Below, one piece after another: positions 21,892-32,050 of a stretch of 64,000 bases of DNA. The stretch lies in contig NADL03000545.1 in the NCBI GenBank assembly GCA_002205965.3, positions 186,001-250,000 of the forward strand, written 5' to 3'. The notes under the pieces were generated by a model. It saw only the letters and a list, made by a program, of their open reading frames with translations, was not told the DNA's origin and searched no databases. Position 1 is the stretch's first letter, and every line of letters begins with the position of its first letter. This stretch comes from Kappaphycus alvarezii (Eukaryota; Rhodophyta; Florideophyceae; Gigartinales; Solieriaceae). Both the position numbers and the translations under genes were made by a program.

Positions 21892-23375
21892 TCATGTTCG
21901 ATAATTCGGCGCTTCCTTGGTCACGGTGACGTCGTGGACGTGCCCCTCCTTAAAGCCAGCATTGGTGATCTGAACAAACTCAGCACGTTTGCGCAACGAC
22001 GCAAGATCGACCGCGCCGTTGTACCCCATCCCCGAGCGCAGCCCGCCAACCAACTGATTGACGGTCTGGTCGAGAAGACCCTTGAACGGGACCATACCTT
22101 CCACGCCCTCGGGCACAAGCTTAAGGGCGTCCGTGGTGGATTCTTGAAAATAACGGTCAGCACTCCCCGATTGCATCGCTCCGAGTGAGCCCATGCCTCG
22201 GTAAGTCTTGTAGGAACGACCTTGGTAGAGCACCACCTCACCCGGCGCTTCTTGAGTGCCGGCGAGCAGGCTTCCGAGCATCACGCTCGCGGCACCGGCG
22301 GCCAGAGCTTTGACGACATCGCCACTGTGCCGAATGCCGCCGTCGGCGATCACGGGGATCCCCCGTTTGGCCGCCGCCGCTGCGCATTGGCGGATGGCGG
22401 TAAACTGAGGCATTCCCACCCCGGCGACCACCCGCGTGGTGCAGATCGAGCCCGGACCGATCCCCACCTTCACCGCGTCCACCCCAGCCTCGATAAGCTC
22501 TTCTGTCCCTTCCGATGTTGCAACATTTCCCGCAATCACCGGAAGCTCACCGAAGCGACGCCGAAGCGACTTCACGGATTCCAGTACACCCTTGCTGTGG
22601 CCGTGCGCTGTGTCTACGACCACCACATCCACCCCGGATTCCACCAGAGCAGCGACTCGCTCGTCACGGTCCGCCCCGGCGCCCACCGCCGCGCCCACAC
22701 GCAAACGACCGTATTGATCTTTCGTCGCTAAGGGATGTTTCTCACTTTTTTCGATATCAGCGATGGTGATCAAACCGAGAAGCTTCCCCTCTGCACTGAC
22801 CACCGGGAGCTTCTCGATGCGGTGTTTTTGCAACAGTGCCTTGCTCTCTTCAAGCGTGATCCCTTCACGTGCCGTAACCAAGTTTTGCGTCATGGCCTGG
22901 CGCACCGGAAGCTCGCCTTGGGTTTGAAAGCGTAGATCGCGATTGGTGATAATGCCCACCAGCGCCTCGCCATCGACCACCGGAATGCCGCTGATCGATG
23001 CTGGCGCATTAAGGCACGGGTTTCACGAAGCGTGGCAGTCGGCGCGATGGTGATCGGGTCCACCACCATACCCGATTCGCTTTTCTTCACGCGGGCCACC
23101 TCGAGGGCCTGGCGTTCCACGGAAAGATTTTTGTGAACGATCCCAATCCCTCCTTGGCGTGCCAAGGCGATCGCCAAAGCGCTTTCGGTTACCGTATCCA
23201 TCGCCGCAGAGACCAAAGGAATTTGGACACTTATGGTCTTCACCAGGCAGCTCGCCACGGAGACTTCCTGGGGCAGAACCTCAGAGTAACGAGGCGCTAG
23301 GAGAACATCGTCAAAGGTCAGCGCAGTGGGGATCGGATCGGTGGGATTCATCGCAAGCTCGTAGCGTATGCCCAT
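21892..23375 (-). CDS. guaB: Inosine-5'-monophosphate dehydrogenase
   Basis: Oxidises IMP to XMP with NAD, the committed step of GTP synthesis. Visible: [19 protein letters not shown], two CBS domains (around [17 protein letters not shown] and [17 protein letters not shown]), [13 protein letters not shown], the catalytic loop [17 protein letters not shown] with its cysteine, [20 protein letters not shown] and [18 protein letters not shown]. About 490 codons, normal. One frame break near 22985, in the first CBS domain. Two starts are possible: 23375 or a better-fitting ATG at 23351 ([15 protein letters not shown]). Lies 18 bp after the MshEN gene and before guaA. Confidence 0.96.
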
Positions 23376-23393
23376 CGTTGGTGCAAGACGAAG

Positions 23394-24418
23394 CTATCCG
23401 TCACGCCCATCTAGGAGACTCAAGGCGGTCTCGCCTTCCTTGCATATCAACTCGAGGTCGTTCAGGTCCTCATAGCGTTCCGGTGCGTCGTCGTTATCGC
23501 CGTAAAGTACGAGTGCGCCACCCACTGTCGCCAAAAACACGGCTCCGGCTCGACCGATGCGAAGCGACGTCGCCAAGGTTTCCGCTCCGTCAACCTCAGC
23601 CCATTCTCCGTAGGTTACCCGCGGCATCATCGGCGCGCTCAGGGGCTCGGCAAGGTCGGTATCGTCAACGTCGGCGAATTGAGGGGTCACGCCGGCATAA
23701 CCGACAACGTGCAAGCCGGGTTCGATGCTCTTCAAGACCACCACGCGGGAAAAGTAATTGAGAAGAGCTCGACCCAGGAACTGGCCGATCTCCGCGACCG
23801 TCTTCGCCTCGTAGACCTTCTCTACCGCGTCATAGATCCCGAGGCGCTTCAACGGAGGCATCGATGGCGGTGGGTTCGCCTTCGGAGGATCTCAGACAGC
23901 GGGTTCTTACCCCCGGGTAACTTCGCGACCACACTTCGATAAGCCTCCGCGACCGGGGGGCTTGACGCAGCACCATACACCCGTTCGATCCCCTTCTCGA
24001 CATCGCCCTCCAAGGCGGCAAAAGCTCGAATCGCCGAGCGCGTCTCGACCATCAGTTCATCCATCCGGGGAACGATAGTTCCGTTTGCCACAGCAACATC
24101 CAGTGTCTTCCCATCGAAGCGAAACGGGAGCACCAAGTGAGCCCGAGCCGTCGCTGCTGGCAATCGTGCCGCGGCTCGCGGATCGATCGTCTTCAGTTGG
24201 TGGGTCGGACAGATCGGGATCTGAAGCTGTTCAGCGAGGACATCGAGCAACTGCGTCGCCTCGAGGTAGCCAAGCTCGATGAGACAGGTGCCGAGAAGGC
24301 GTTGATTCTGGCGCTGCAATCGCAGAGCGTCGTAAAGCTGGGGGCGGCTGATCGCTCCGCTTCGAACCAGCAAAAGACCGAGGGTTTCATGGCTAGCCAC
24401 CGTTGATATCCGACTCAC
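23394..24418 (-). CDS. Tandem MshEN-domain protein with a GAF-like C-terminal half
   Basis: About 341 codons. The N-terminal 110 residues match the MshEN/GspE N-terminal domain: TLGLLLVRSGAISRPQLYDA and LLGTCLIELGYLEATQLLDV are two copies of the L-G-x2-L-x3-G-x6-L pattern that binds cyclic di-GMP in MshE-like proteins. The first copy has T where many have R. LPFRFDGKTLDVAVAN continues the domain. After a break near 23865 the C-terminal 155 residues look like a small ligand-binding domain (EIGQFLGRALLNYFSRVVVL...LVLYGDN), plausibly GAF. No ATPase or secretion domain. Eighteen bp before guaB. Ligand binding is inference from the motif. Confidence 0.7.
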
Positions 24419-24642
24419 CCTCGAGCCCTGGACAGACCCAAGTGAGTAACCGCGCTGTCACCTTCCCCGTGGTGGCCAGCGTGCTTAACCCTCGATCAAG
24501 GCTATCCGCTTTTCCGTCGCAGAAGACAAGCGGTATCGTGTTGCTCGACTCTGGCGACTTTATTCCGGAGCAATTGATCTCGGCTCTGGGTATGGTAGAT
24601 GGCGCACGCTTAATTTCCGCCTAAGGTTGGAGAGGTCTACGG

Positions 24643-25166
24643 ATGAGAATCGCGTTCATAGTTGTGCTTACCGCCATCATGCTCCCGCTTTTGGGGCCCC
24701 TGTTGCCGCCAAGGACCTGAAGATCGGCTACGTCGAAATGGCGCGTGCCTTCCGGGAACTCGACGATTTGAAAGCCGCCGATGCGAAATTAAAGAAGGAC
24801 TTCGGTGCCAAACAAAAGCAAATCGACACCATGCAGACCGCGATTAAGAAAAAACAGGAAGATTTCGAGAAACGTTCAGGCGTGATGAAAGCGGATGTGA
24901 AGCAGCAAAAGCAACAAGAGCTGCAGCGCGAGTTCGCGAACCTTCAACAAACCTATATCAAGCTCCAGGACGAGATCGGCAAAGCGCAACAAACGATGTT
25001 AAAAACGGTGAGCGACAAGGTCCGTCGTATCGTCGAGAGAATCGGTGACCGGGAGGGCTACGATATGGTTCTTGAGGTCGGAGCCGCGGTTCTCTACTAC
25101 AAAAAGCACCAAGACGTCACGGATCAAGTCATCCGCGAGTACAATCGAGAATACGGCAAGAAGTAG
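24643..25166 (+). CDS. skp: OmpH/Skp-family periplasmic chaperone
   Basis: Holdase for unfolded outer-membrane proteins. The ATG at 24643, with GGAGAGG upstream, starts a signal peptide (MRIAFIVVLTAIMLPLL); a break near 24690 joins it to the mature part DLKIGYVEMARAFREL. The body is a lysine- and glutamine-rich coiled coil, as in Skp tentacles, ending YDMVLEVGAAVLYYK. About 173 residues, close to E. coli Skp. It lies directly before lpxD (3 bp), the usual place for skp, although bamA, normally just upstream, is about 8 kb away on the other strand. Confidence 0.9.
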
Positions 25167-25169
25167 GCC

Positions 25170-26220
25170 ATGACCCCCCGCACCTTGGGTGAACTCGCCA
25201 GGCTGGTGGACGGCGAAGTGATTGGCGACGACAGCATCCTGATTCGGAATATCTCGCCTCTTGACGACGCAGACCATAACTGCCTGAGTTTTGTTACCCA
25301 TCCCCGGTATCGCGAGCGTGCCTTGACCACGCGGGCTGCGGCTTTGCTCGTCCGAGAGACGTTGGACGGCGTCACGTGTCCTCAGCTGCGCTGCGCCAAC
25401 CCCTACCTCGCGGTGGCAACGATAGCGACCTCACTCCATCTTCGGCGTGTAACGCGGCCAGGAATTGCCAAAGACGCTTGGGTGCACCCCGAAGCGGTCG
25501 TGGATCCCAATGCCTCGGTGGCTCAGGAGCCGTCGTCGAAGCCGAGGCACAGCTTTTGCCAAATTGCGTGGTCGGTGCCACCAGTGTCGTGGGCTTTGGG
25601 GCAACCGTGGGTGAAGGGGCGATCCTTCACCCGGGAGCCAAACTCCTTGAGCGCTGCATCCTTGGGAACCGCTCGATTCTCCAGGCTGGCGCTGTGGTCG
25701 GCAGCGACGGTTTTGGCTACGCCCCGGATACCGATGGACGGCGCACCAAGATCCCTCAGGTGGGGATTGTGGTCATCGAGGACGACGTCGAGATCGGCGC
25801 TAACGCCACGATCGATCGCGCCACGTTTGGGCAAACAGTCATTGGCCAAGGATCCAAAATCGACAATCTCGTTCAAATCGCTCACAACGTAAAAACAGGG
25901 AGAACTGCATCATTGTCGCTCAATCGGGAGTTGCCGGCAGCACCACTCTCGGTTCACGGGTGGTTATGGGAGCTCAAAGCGGCGCGGTGGGTCATATTCG
26001 TATTGGAGATGGCGTAAGCTTGGCCGCGCGTGCCGCTGCTGCCACAGATCTGGAATCCGGCGCAGTCTACGGAGGCGCTCCGGCGCTACCGCATCGTGAT
26101 TGGCTGCGCGCAACGGTATCATTCCCTCAACTTCCTGAGCTTCGCCGAAAGGTACGGGCGCTAGAGCGCGCGATTCAGGAACTTCGCGACAAATTAAATG
26201 GCAGTTTTCGAGAAAGCTAG
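25170..26220 (+). CDS. lpxD: UDP-3-O-(3-hydroxyacyl)glucosamine N-acyltransferase LpxD
   Basis: Third step of lipid A synthesis. N-terminal uridine-binding domain: [26 protein letters not shown]. Then hexapeptide left-handed beta-helix repeats ([57 protein letters not shown] with the catalytic histidine in QIAHN), and a C-terminal helix with [13 protein letters not shown] and [17 protein letters not shown]. About 350 codons. Breaks near 25530 and 25905. Starts 3 bp after skp and ends 3 bp before lpxA. Confidence 0.95.
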
Positions 26221-26223
26221 ACC

Positions 26224-27047
26224 ATGCCGCGTATACACCCCACCGCCATCGTGGATAAGGGCGCCGAGATCGCTGACGATGTGCAGATCGGACCTTATTG
26301 CGTGGTCAGTCCCCACGCCGTCATCGGCTCAGGCTGCGTTTTGGGCTCCCATGTGGTGATTGAAAATCGCTGCACATTAGGAAAAAACAATCGGATCTTT
26401 CCCTTCGCATGCATCGGTGCAGTGCCTCAGGACTTGAAATTCAAAGGTGAGCCGTCGCGGCTGGTCATCGGTGACAACAACACCATCCGCGAATGCGTAA
26501 CCATGAATCTGGGCACCGAATCGGGGCATATGGAGACCCGCATCGGCAGCGGCGGTCTGTTTATGGCCTATTCGCATGTTGCCCATGATTGCATCGTCGG
26601 CGACGGCGTGGTGGTGGCCAACAGTGTCGGTTTGCTGGCCATGTCGAGATTCAAGATCATGTGACCCTTGCCGGTTTAGCTGCCGTCCATCAATTCTGCC
26701 GAATCGGCCGCTACGCGTTCTTGGGTGGCGCAGGCATGGCTACCCAAGATGTCCCGCCCTATTGTCTCGCCCAAGGAGACCGCGCGGAGCTCGTGGGGAT
26801 TAACGCGGTCGGTTTGAAGCGCGCAGGTTTCGATCGCGCCTCCATCCGACTGCTCCGAACCGCGTTTAAGCGCCTCTTTCTCTCCGGTGAAACCAGGAAG
26901 GTGGCCCTGGAGAAGGTTGAGCAAGAATTGAGTGGCAGCTCTGCATCGGTAGCCGAGATCTGTGCGTTCATTCGTGGTTCTCAGCGAGGAGTCGCTCCGC
27001 CTCGGCCAAGCCCCGAAGCCGCTGACGTTTCGGTCGTCGCGGATTGA
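26224..27047 (+). CDS. lpxA: UDP-N-acetylglucosamine acyltransferase LpxA
   Basis: First committed acylation in lipid A synthesis. Visible: IHPTAIVDKGAEIADDVQIG, VVIENRCTLGKNNRIFPFA, GAVPQDLKFKGEPS, NTIRECVTMNLGT and the catalytic-base segment FMAYSHVAHDCIVGD; then GLAAVHQFCRIGRYAFLGGA and GINAVGLKRAGF. About 275 codons. One break near 26645. fabZ, usually between lpxD and lpxA, is missing here. The stop overlaps a TTG that could start the next gene, so the two are coupled or nearly so. Confidence 0.96.
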
Positions 27048-27061
27048 TCCGTGCGCAAGCT

Positions 27062-28036
27062 ATGAATGCACCCTCTCGGATCGTGGTAGTGGGCGCTGGT
27101 CACCTCGGCACCTATCACCTGCAAAAGCTCTCAAACGATCCTGGGGCTAAACTGGTTGCAGCCGTGGACACATCCCCGGAGGCGTGCGACCGAGCCCGAG
27201 CTCGATTCGACATCCCCGTCGGTGAAAACTTGGATGAGTTTGCGTGTGACACCGATGCCGTGGTGATCGCCGCACCCACGCTTCATCATCGAAGGCTCGC
27301 TGAAGACGCCTTTGCGTCCGGTTTGCATGCTCTGGTGGAAAAACCTCTCGCGGCGACGGTTGAAGACGCCCAAGCCATCGTCGATGCTGCGCACGTCTCT
27401 GGCCGCATCCTCCAGGTCGGGCACACCGAGCGGTTCAACCCGGCCGTGACTGCCGCGCTCCGGAGAGTCGACCGACCCGGCTACATTGTCGCCGAGCGCC
27501 TTGGGCCTTTTAGCGGCCGCTCTGTCGATATCGACGTGGTATTCGACCTCATGATCCACGACCTCGATATCGTTGCCGCTCTGGTCGCCGCCCCGCTCAA
27601 GGAAGTGCGTGCGGTTGGGGTACCGGTTTTCACCGCCGAAATGGATATGGCTTCTGCCCGTCTCGAATTCGGCGACGGCACCGTCGCCCAGCTCTCGGCG
27701 AGCCGTGGCAGTCTCGAGCCATCGCGAAAGATCCGGGTCTTTACCCAGGAGCGCTACCTCTCTATCGATTGCCAGAGCTGCGAGGTCAAAAGTGTCCGTC
27801 GGCGCCTGGTCGCTACCGACGACGATGCGGCATCGACTCGACCCCGCCTCGAGCTTGCCGGTGAAGCAATCGATGTTCCCCAAGGTGATGCTCTCGCACT
27901 CCAAGATGCCGACTTCCTCCGCTGCATCCGCGATGGCGCTCGGCCTCAAGTCGATGGAGCAGCCGGTCTTCGCGCCGTCGAGCTGGCCCATGCCGTTGTC
28001 AATGCGTTAACCACCCCGCTACGGGCAAGGCTCTAG
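27062..28036 (+). CDS. Gfo/Idh/MocA-family NAD(P)-dependent oxidoreductase
   Basis: Intact gene of 324 codons from ATG 27062 (a TTG at 27044 is possible). Rossmann domain with VVVGAGHLGTYH at residues 8-19; EKPL at 93-96 is the nicotinamide-site motif; GHTERFNPAV and FDLMIHDLDIV (catalytic-histidine region HDLD) follow. It closes a skp-lpxD-lpxA unit. A Gfo/Idh member in the lpxA neighbourhood is known in Geobacter-type clusters, and in Acidithiobacillus and Leptospira the relative GnnA oxidises UDP-GlcNAc for amide-linked lipid A. No GnnB-type aminotransferase follows directly, so the GnnA role is only a possibility. Confidence 0.88.
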   Translation: MNAPSRIVVVGAGHLGTYHLQKLSNDPGAKLVAAVDTSPEACDRARARFDIPVGENLDEFACDTDAVVIAAPTLHHRRLAEDAFASGLHALVEKPLAATVEDAQAIVDAAHVSGRILQVGHTERFNPAVTAALRRVDRPGYIVAERLGPFSGRSVDIDVVFDLMIHDLDIVAALVAAPLKEVRAVGVPVFTAEMDMASARLEFGDGTVAQLSASRGSLEPSRKIRVFTQERYLSIDCQSCEVKSVRRRLVATDDDAASTRPRLELAGEAIDVPQGDALALQDADFLRCIRDGARPQVDGAAGLRAVELAHAVVNALTTPLRARL

Positions 28037-28071
28037 ATCGGCAGCATCGACCACACCTCATCACGACAGTT

Positions 28072-29434
28072 TTAAATCGAGTCTTTCTCTGAGGCTTGAG
28101 GCGAATGTTCACGGCTATCAGGCGGCTCTCCTAAATCATCGTCGACTTTGGATTCGAGGGATTTTAGTTTCGCCAATAATTCCTCTACATCTTGACGCGC
28201 GATCTCCGCATCGTACCTCGCCGCTTCAACCTCACTGCGAAGCTTCGCCGTTTCCTCTTCCCGTAACGCCAAGAGCTCTTTCAATTCTTTGATGCGCTCT
28301 TCTCGCTCGGTGCGCCCTTGTTTCATCTCGTCAGCGACGGTCGCGAGGGTACGCTCCTTCTCCGTCACGGTTTCTTGAGCTCGACCGAGATCATCACGGG
28401 CAGAGCGGAGATCGGCCTCAAGCTCTCCCACCCGCTGTGCGAGGCGATTCTCAGCAGCGGCGGCGTTCTCCTCGGTAGTCTGCAAACGGCCACCGAGATC
28501 ATCAAGCTGACCCTCAAGTGTATCTACCTCGGCCCGAGATTTGCTTAAGGCGGCGCTCAGATCGTTCTCGCGGGTCTCAGCCGCACTCTGTTGTTTCGAA
28601 AATTCGGCCTCGAGCTCCTCAATGCGTTGATCCTTCGCTTCGCCCGAAGCCCGAAGCTTCGCACCTCGTGTTTCAGCATCGGCCAATGCGTCACGGGTTT
28701 CGTTGAGTTCACCGTTCAGTTCTTTGGTCTGAACCTCGAGCTCGGCGATATGCTGGCTCGAACGATCGCGCAGCTGGGTGAATGCCTCCTGCGCTTGGGC
28801 AATTTTGGCACGAAAATCCTCGATCAATGCGGCCTTTTCGCGCTCCTCACGCTCAAGCTTTCGGGTCAAATCCGTACGTGTTACTTTCGAGCTCATCCGC
28901 CGTGGCCTGAAGCTCTTGCTCGAGGGAGTTTTTTGCCTCCGTGAGCTCGACGAGGCGATCGTTGAGATTGGCGATCTCGGCTCGCGCGCGCGCTGAGGAC
29001 TGAGTAGCTTGATCTTTCAGCTGCTCATAGCGTTTGACGGCCGCCGCACGTTCGCTCTCTTTTTTTGCGATGATGGTATCGACCGAGTCGAAGCGATGCT
29101 CTTTGACTGACCAAATGTAACCGACCCTCGCCAGATCTTGCTCAAGCTGGCGAACCCGGTCACGCAAGAACTGAAGCTTCTTATCGAGACCGACGATATC
29201 CTTGAGGGGCGGAGGCGGTGGCCCACGAAAATCGACATCGCGGACCTGAGCAAAAACCCGCCGAATAAACTCACGGTCTTCGGGACTGATGTCTTCCACG
29301 GTGGTGCGGTCAATACGAGGCACCGGGGGAACAACGCCCATGGGCGCTGTTTCACCGCCTTCGCTCGGGCGCTCCGATCCGATGACTTGTTCCATTTTAT
29401 CGAGCTCATTAACAGCTTGGGTCTCGTTGCTCAT
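28072..29434 (-). CDS. Long coiled-coil protein, function unknown
   Basis: About 455 codons, one break near 28880. The first 90 residues are acidic and proline-rich (VVPPVPRIDRTTVEDISPED, RGPPPPPLKDIV), with no signal peptide. From GLDKKLQFLRDRVRQLEQDL on, nearly all of the protein is heptad coiled coil rich in E, A, R, L, Q and K. It ends in a polar tail SREHSPQASEKDSI. Such proteins are frequent in myxobacteria as cytoskeletal or motility scaffolds, but no specific family is recognised. Convergent with the Gfo/Idh gene (35 bp gap) and divergent from the outer-membrane protein gene (80 bp). Confidence 0.75.
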
Positions 29435-29514
29435 CTTGTTTCCGTTTTCGAGATGTGATGACCTACTGCGGGTTTGTCACAACATAGTAGCCGCGACAAC
29501 GTTGGCGGTCGACC

Positions 29515-32050
29515 TTGTTATCTCTTCTCATCAGCCTCATCTTGGGCACTCCCGCTCACTGCGAGCGTGTCGACATCCGTGCACGTTTTGACGATTCAGG
29601 ACGAGCCATATCCGGCGAGCTCCGTTGTCAACACCCCCAGGGAGATGTGGCTCTGGCAACCTACCCCGCGGTATTAGGTGAAGCGAGCGGCCTCGACGAT
29701 GTCAGTCGACCTTGGGTCTACCCGGACGGCTTCGATGCCGGCTGGATGACCCTCACGATCGAGGACGACGCATTCGAGCAACAAAACCGTGGCTGCCCCC
29801 GAAAACCGCCGTCGAGTCACCGGTCGCTTTTTACACTCGCATTCCACGGCGAACATCGAGCCTCGGACACCACCAAGGCACCACCTACGCCTTAAGCGGT
29901 TGGCATCCTATGCCTGGAGACGCTCAAGACCAACGTATCCCCGAGACCCGAATCGACTACGCCATCAGCATCCCCGCCCGCTTCGCCGCCTGGGTCGCCG
30001 GCAAACTAAGCCCCGCGGGTCGTCGGCGAGTCGTGCGGGGAACCATGATCGGTCGAACCCCACCGGTGCTTCTTGCACCGCGGCTCGAGATCTACCGTCA
30101 CCGCACCGCGGTGTTCATGATCCACGCCCACGTCGACATCCACGCCGCGCCAGCGATCCACCCTGGAACCTCGAGCCGTTGGAAAACAGCCGCGATCACC
30201 ACGTCCTTACATTACTCGGCCGAAGCCTCACCCAAGGCTACAACGCGGCCAAAACGGCAGGACTGCCGACCGAAACGCCTCTGACGATCATTCGGGCGCC
30301 TTTGCGCGAACGCTTTACGCATCCTTCGACGGTGGCTTCGCCTTGAGTGATCGAGCTTTCCTACTGCTGGACGTCGATTGGCTGCGCGCCTTTCATCAGC
30401 TCGCGCTTTGGCGCACTCAGCTTGCTCTCTACGCTCTCGAGTTAACCCGGGTGCGCGAAACCGAGTTTCCACCTCGCTTCGTTGCCGATGCAGTCGCGTC
30501 GGTGTTGCGAGAAGCGATTGGCAACGAATCGTTGGGTGCGAAAGCGAGTGCCGATCGCCTCTTGGATCGTTTCGCTGTGATCCCGAGATCGACTCGTTGG
30601 TGTTTGCTCCTCAGATCCCTCTGACCCACGCCCTCTACAAAGCAGTCGATGAAGCACCGTCAGCGCGAAACCATCCGGAAGATTTCTACCATGCCCGCCC
30701 CCGCGGAAAGATCTGGGTAGAGAAATTAGACGATCGTCTCGGCGGACGCCTGCTGCTCAAAGCGACCAAGCTCTACCCCAAGCTCAACCTGCCCTGGTTG
30801 GATGTGGTCGCCTCGCTTAGCGATGGCGCTAAGGTTCGCGATTGGGTGAAGCCATTCATGGCGCTTACCCCGAAGTCGACTATATCCTGAAAGGCACCTC
30901 CAACAATGCCGATACCATCAGCGTTGACGTTGATCGACGCGGCAAGAAAATTGAAGAAGTCATCACTGTCGAGTCGAGGATCGCGACGGTGATCTTCACC
31001 GCGCTGAGCGAGTTGGTCCGGGGACGCTCGAGTTTTCTGTCGCTGGCCCGCTTCGCCGCGTGATCGTCGATCCCGACCAGCGCTTGTCGAAACGTCGATG
31101 ACCCACGGGAAACTCGCACGCTTCAATAATCGCCGACCCGATCGCTGGCGCTTTCTTCTCGACAACCTCACAGGCTTGGTCGCGGTCACCAACCGACAGC
31201 TCGCGTTGTCGGGAGCGTTCACGCTTCGCAAAATCTACGATTTACGTCGACGCTACGGCTTCACTATTTCTGCATCACCCAACGCCATCGGCACCGGCAT
31301 GAGCGCGGCCTACCGATTCGGAAAAATGCTCACTCCGCTGCGGCTTGCCAACTCGGTTACCGCTGGGCTCAGCGTCTCCCGACTTCTCGCGGAACAAGAT
31401 ACCGGACGGCCAGGCTACCAGGGACGCGTTTCGGTGAGCTACGGCTACGACGACCGCTTGAACTCCATCTATTCCTTCGAAGGCAAAGGCTTCTCGCTCC
31501 AGAGCTCGGGGCTCATTGCCAACCTCGAGGGTACCGAAGAAAACTTCGCCTTTGCAAGCGCGTCGGCGTCGGTCTTCGGGATCCTCCCCTTGGGCTTTCA
31601 CCAGGGTTTGCTCGGGCGCTTGCGCGGCGATGCTATTTTTGGCGATGCGCCGTCGCAAAGTCTCTTGCGCTTAGGAGGAAGAAACCTCGGTGGCCGTGGC
31701 TACGAAACCACGGAGGTACGAGGCGACACCCGGGTGGTGGCCAGCCTCGAGTGGCGCCATGCTTTGGCCGTCGCCCAACGTCTCGACTTCGCCGGATTGC
31801 TCACCTGGACACGGTTCGAAGGCGCGGCGTTCGCCGATGCCATTTACTTGCCAACGCCCGGCAAGATTGCAGCGGAGATATCTTCTATGATGTTGGCTAC
31901 GGCTTACGTTTCGCCGGAGACATTCTGAGCCTCTCTCCCGCGGCGTTTACGATCGATTTCGGCGTGCCACTGAATCGCTGTAGCCTAGAAGAAAACCGGG
32001 TGCCGGTCTCGATCACCATCGGATTCCTCCAATCCTTCATTCCCTTTTGA
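29515..32050 (+). CDS. Outer-membrane beta-barrel protein with an M1-peptidase-like N-terminal part
   Basis: About 845 codons. TTG start then a signal peptide (MLSLLISLILGTPAHC); an in-frame stop at 29488 limits the start. Residues after the signal resemble the N-terminal beta-domain of M1-type gluzincins: CQHPQGDVALATYPAVL and TTYALSGWHPMPG. Near nt 30380-30420 the place where HExxH would be read has FHQLALWRTQ, so no zinc site is seen. The last 300 residues are a beta-barrel like that of BamA/TamA relatives: SLLRLGGRNLGGRGYETTEV, repeated aromatic strands and the C-terminal phenylalanine of SFIPF. About eight frame breaks make domain limits approximate. Family name not recognised with certainty. 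Confidence 0.6.

Noticed and set aside
25376-25581. A short minus-strand frame opposite lpxD as a regulator
   Set aside because: No domain or start signal; it lies wholly within the hexapeptide-repeat coding region and is an antisense shadow.
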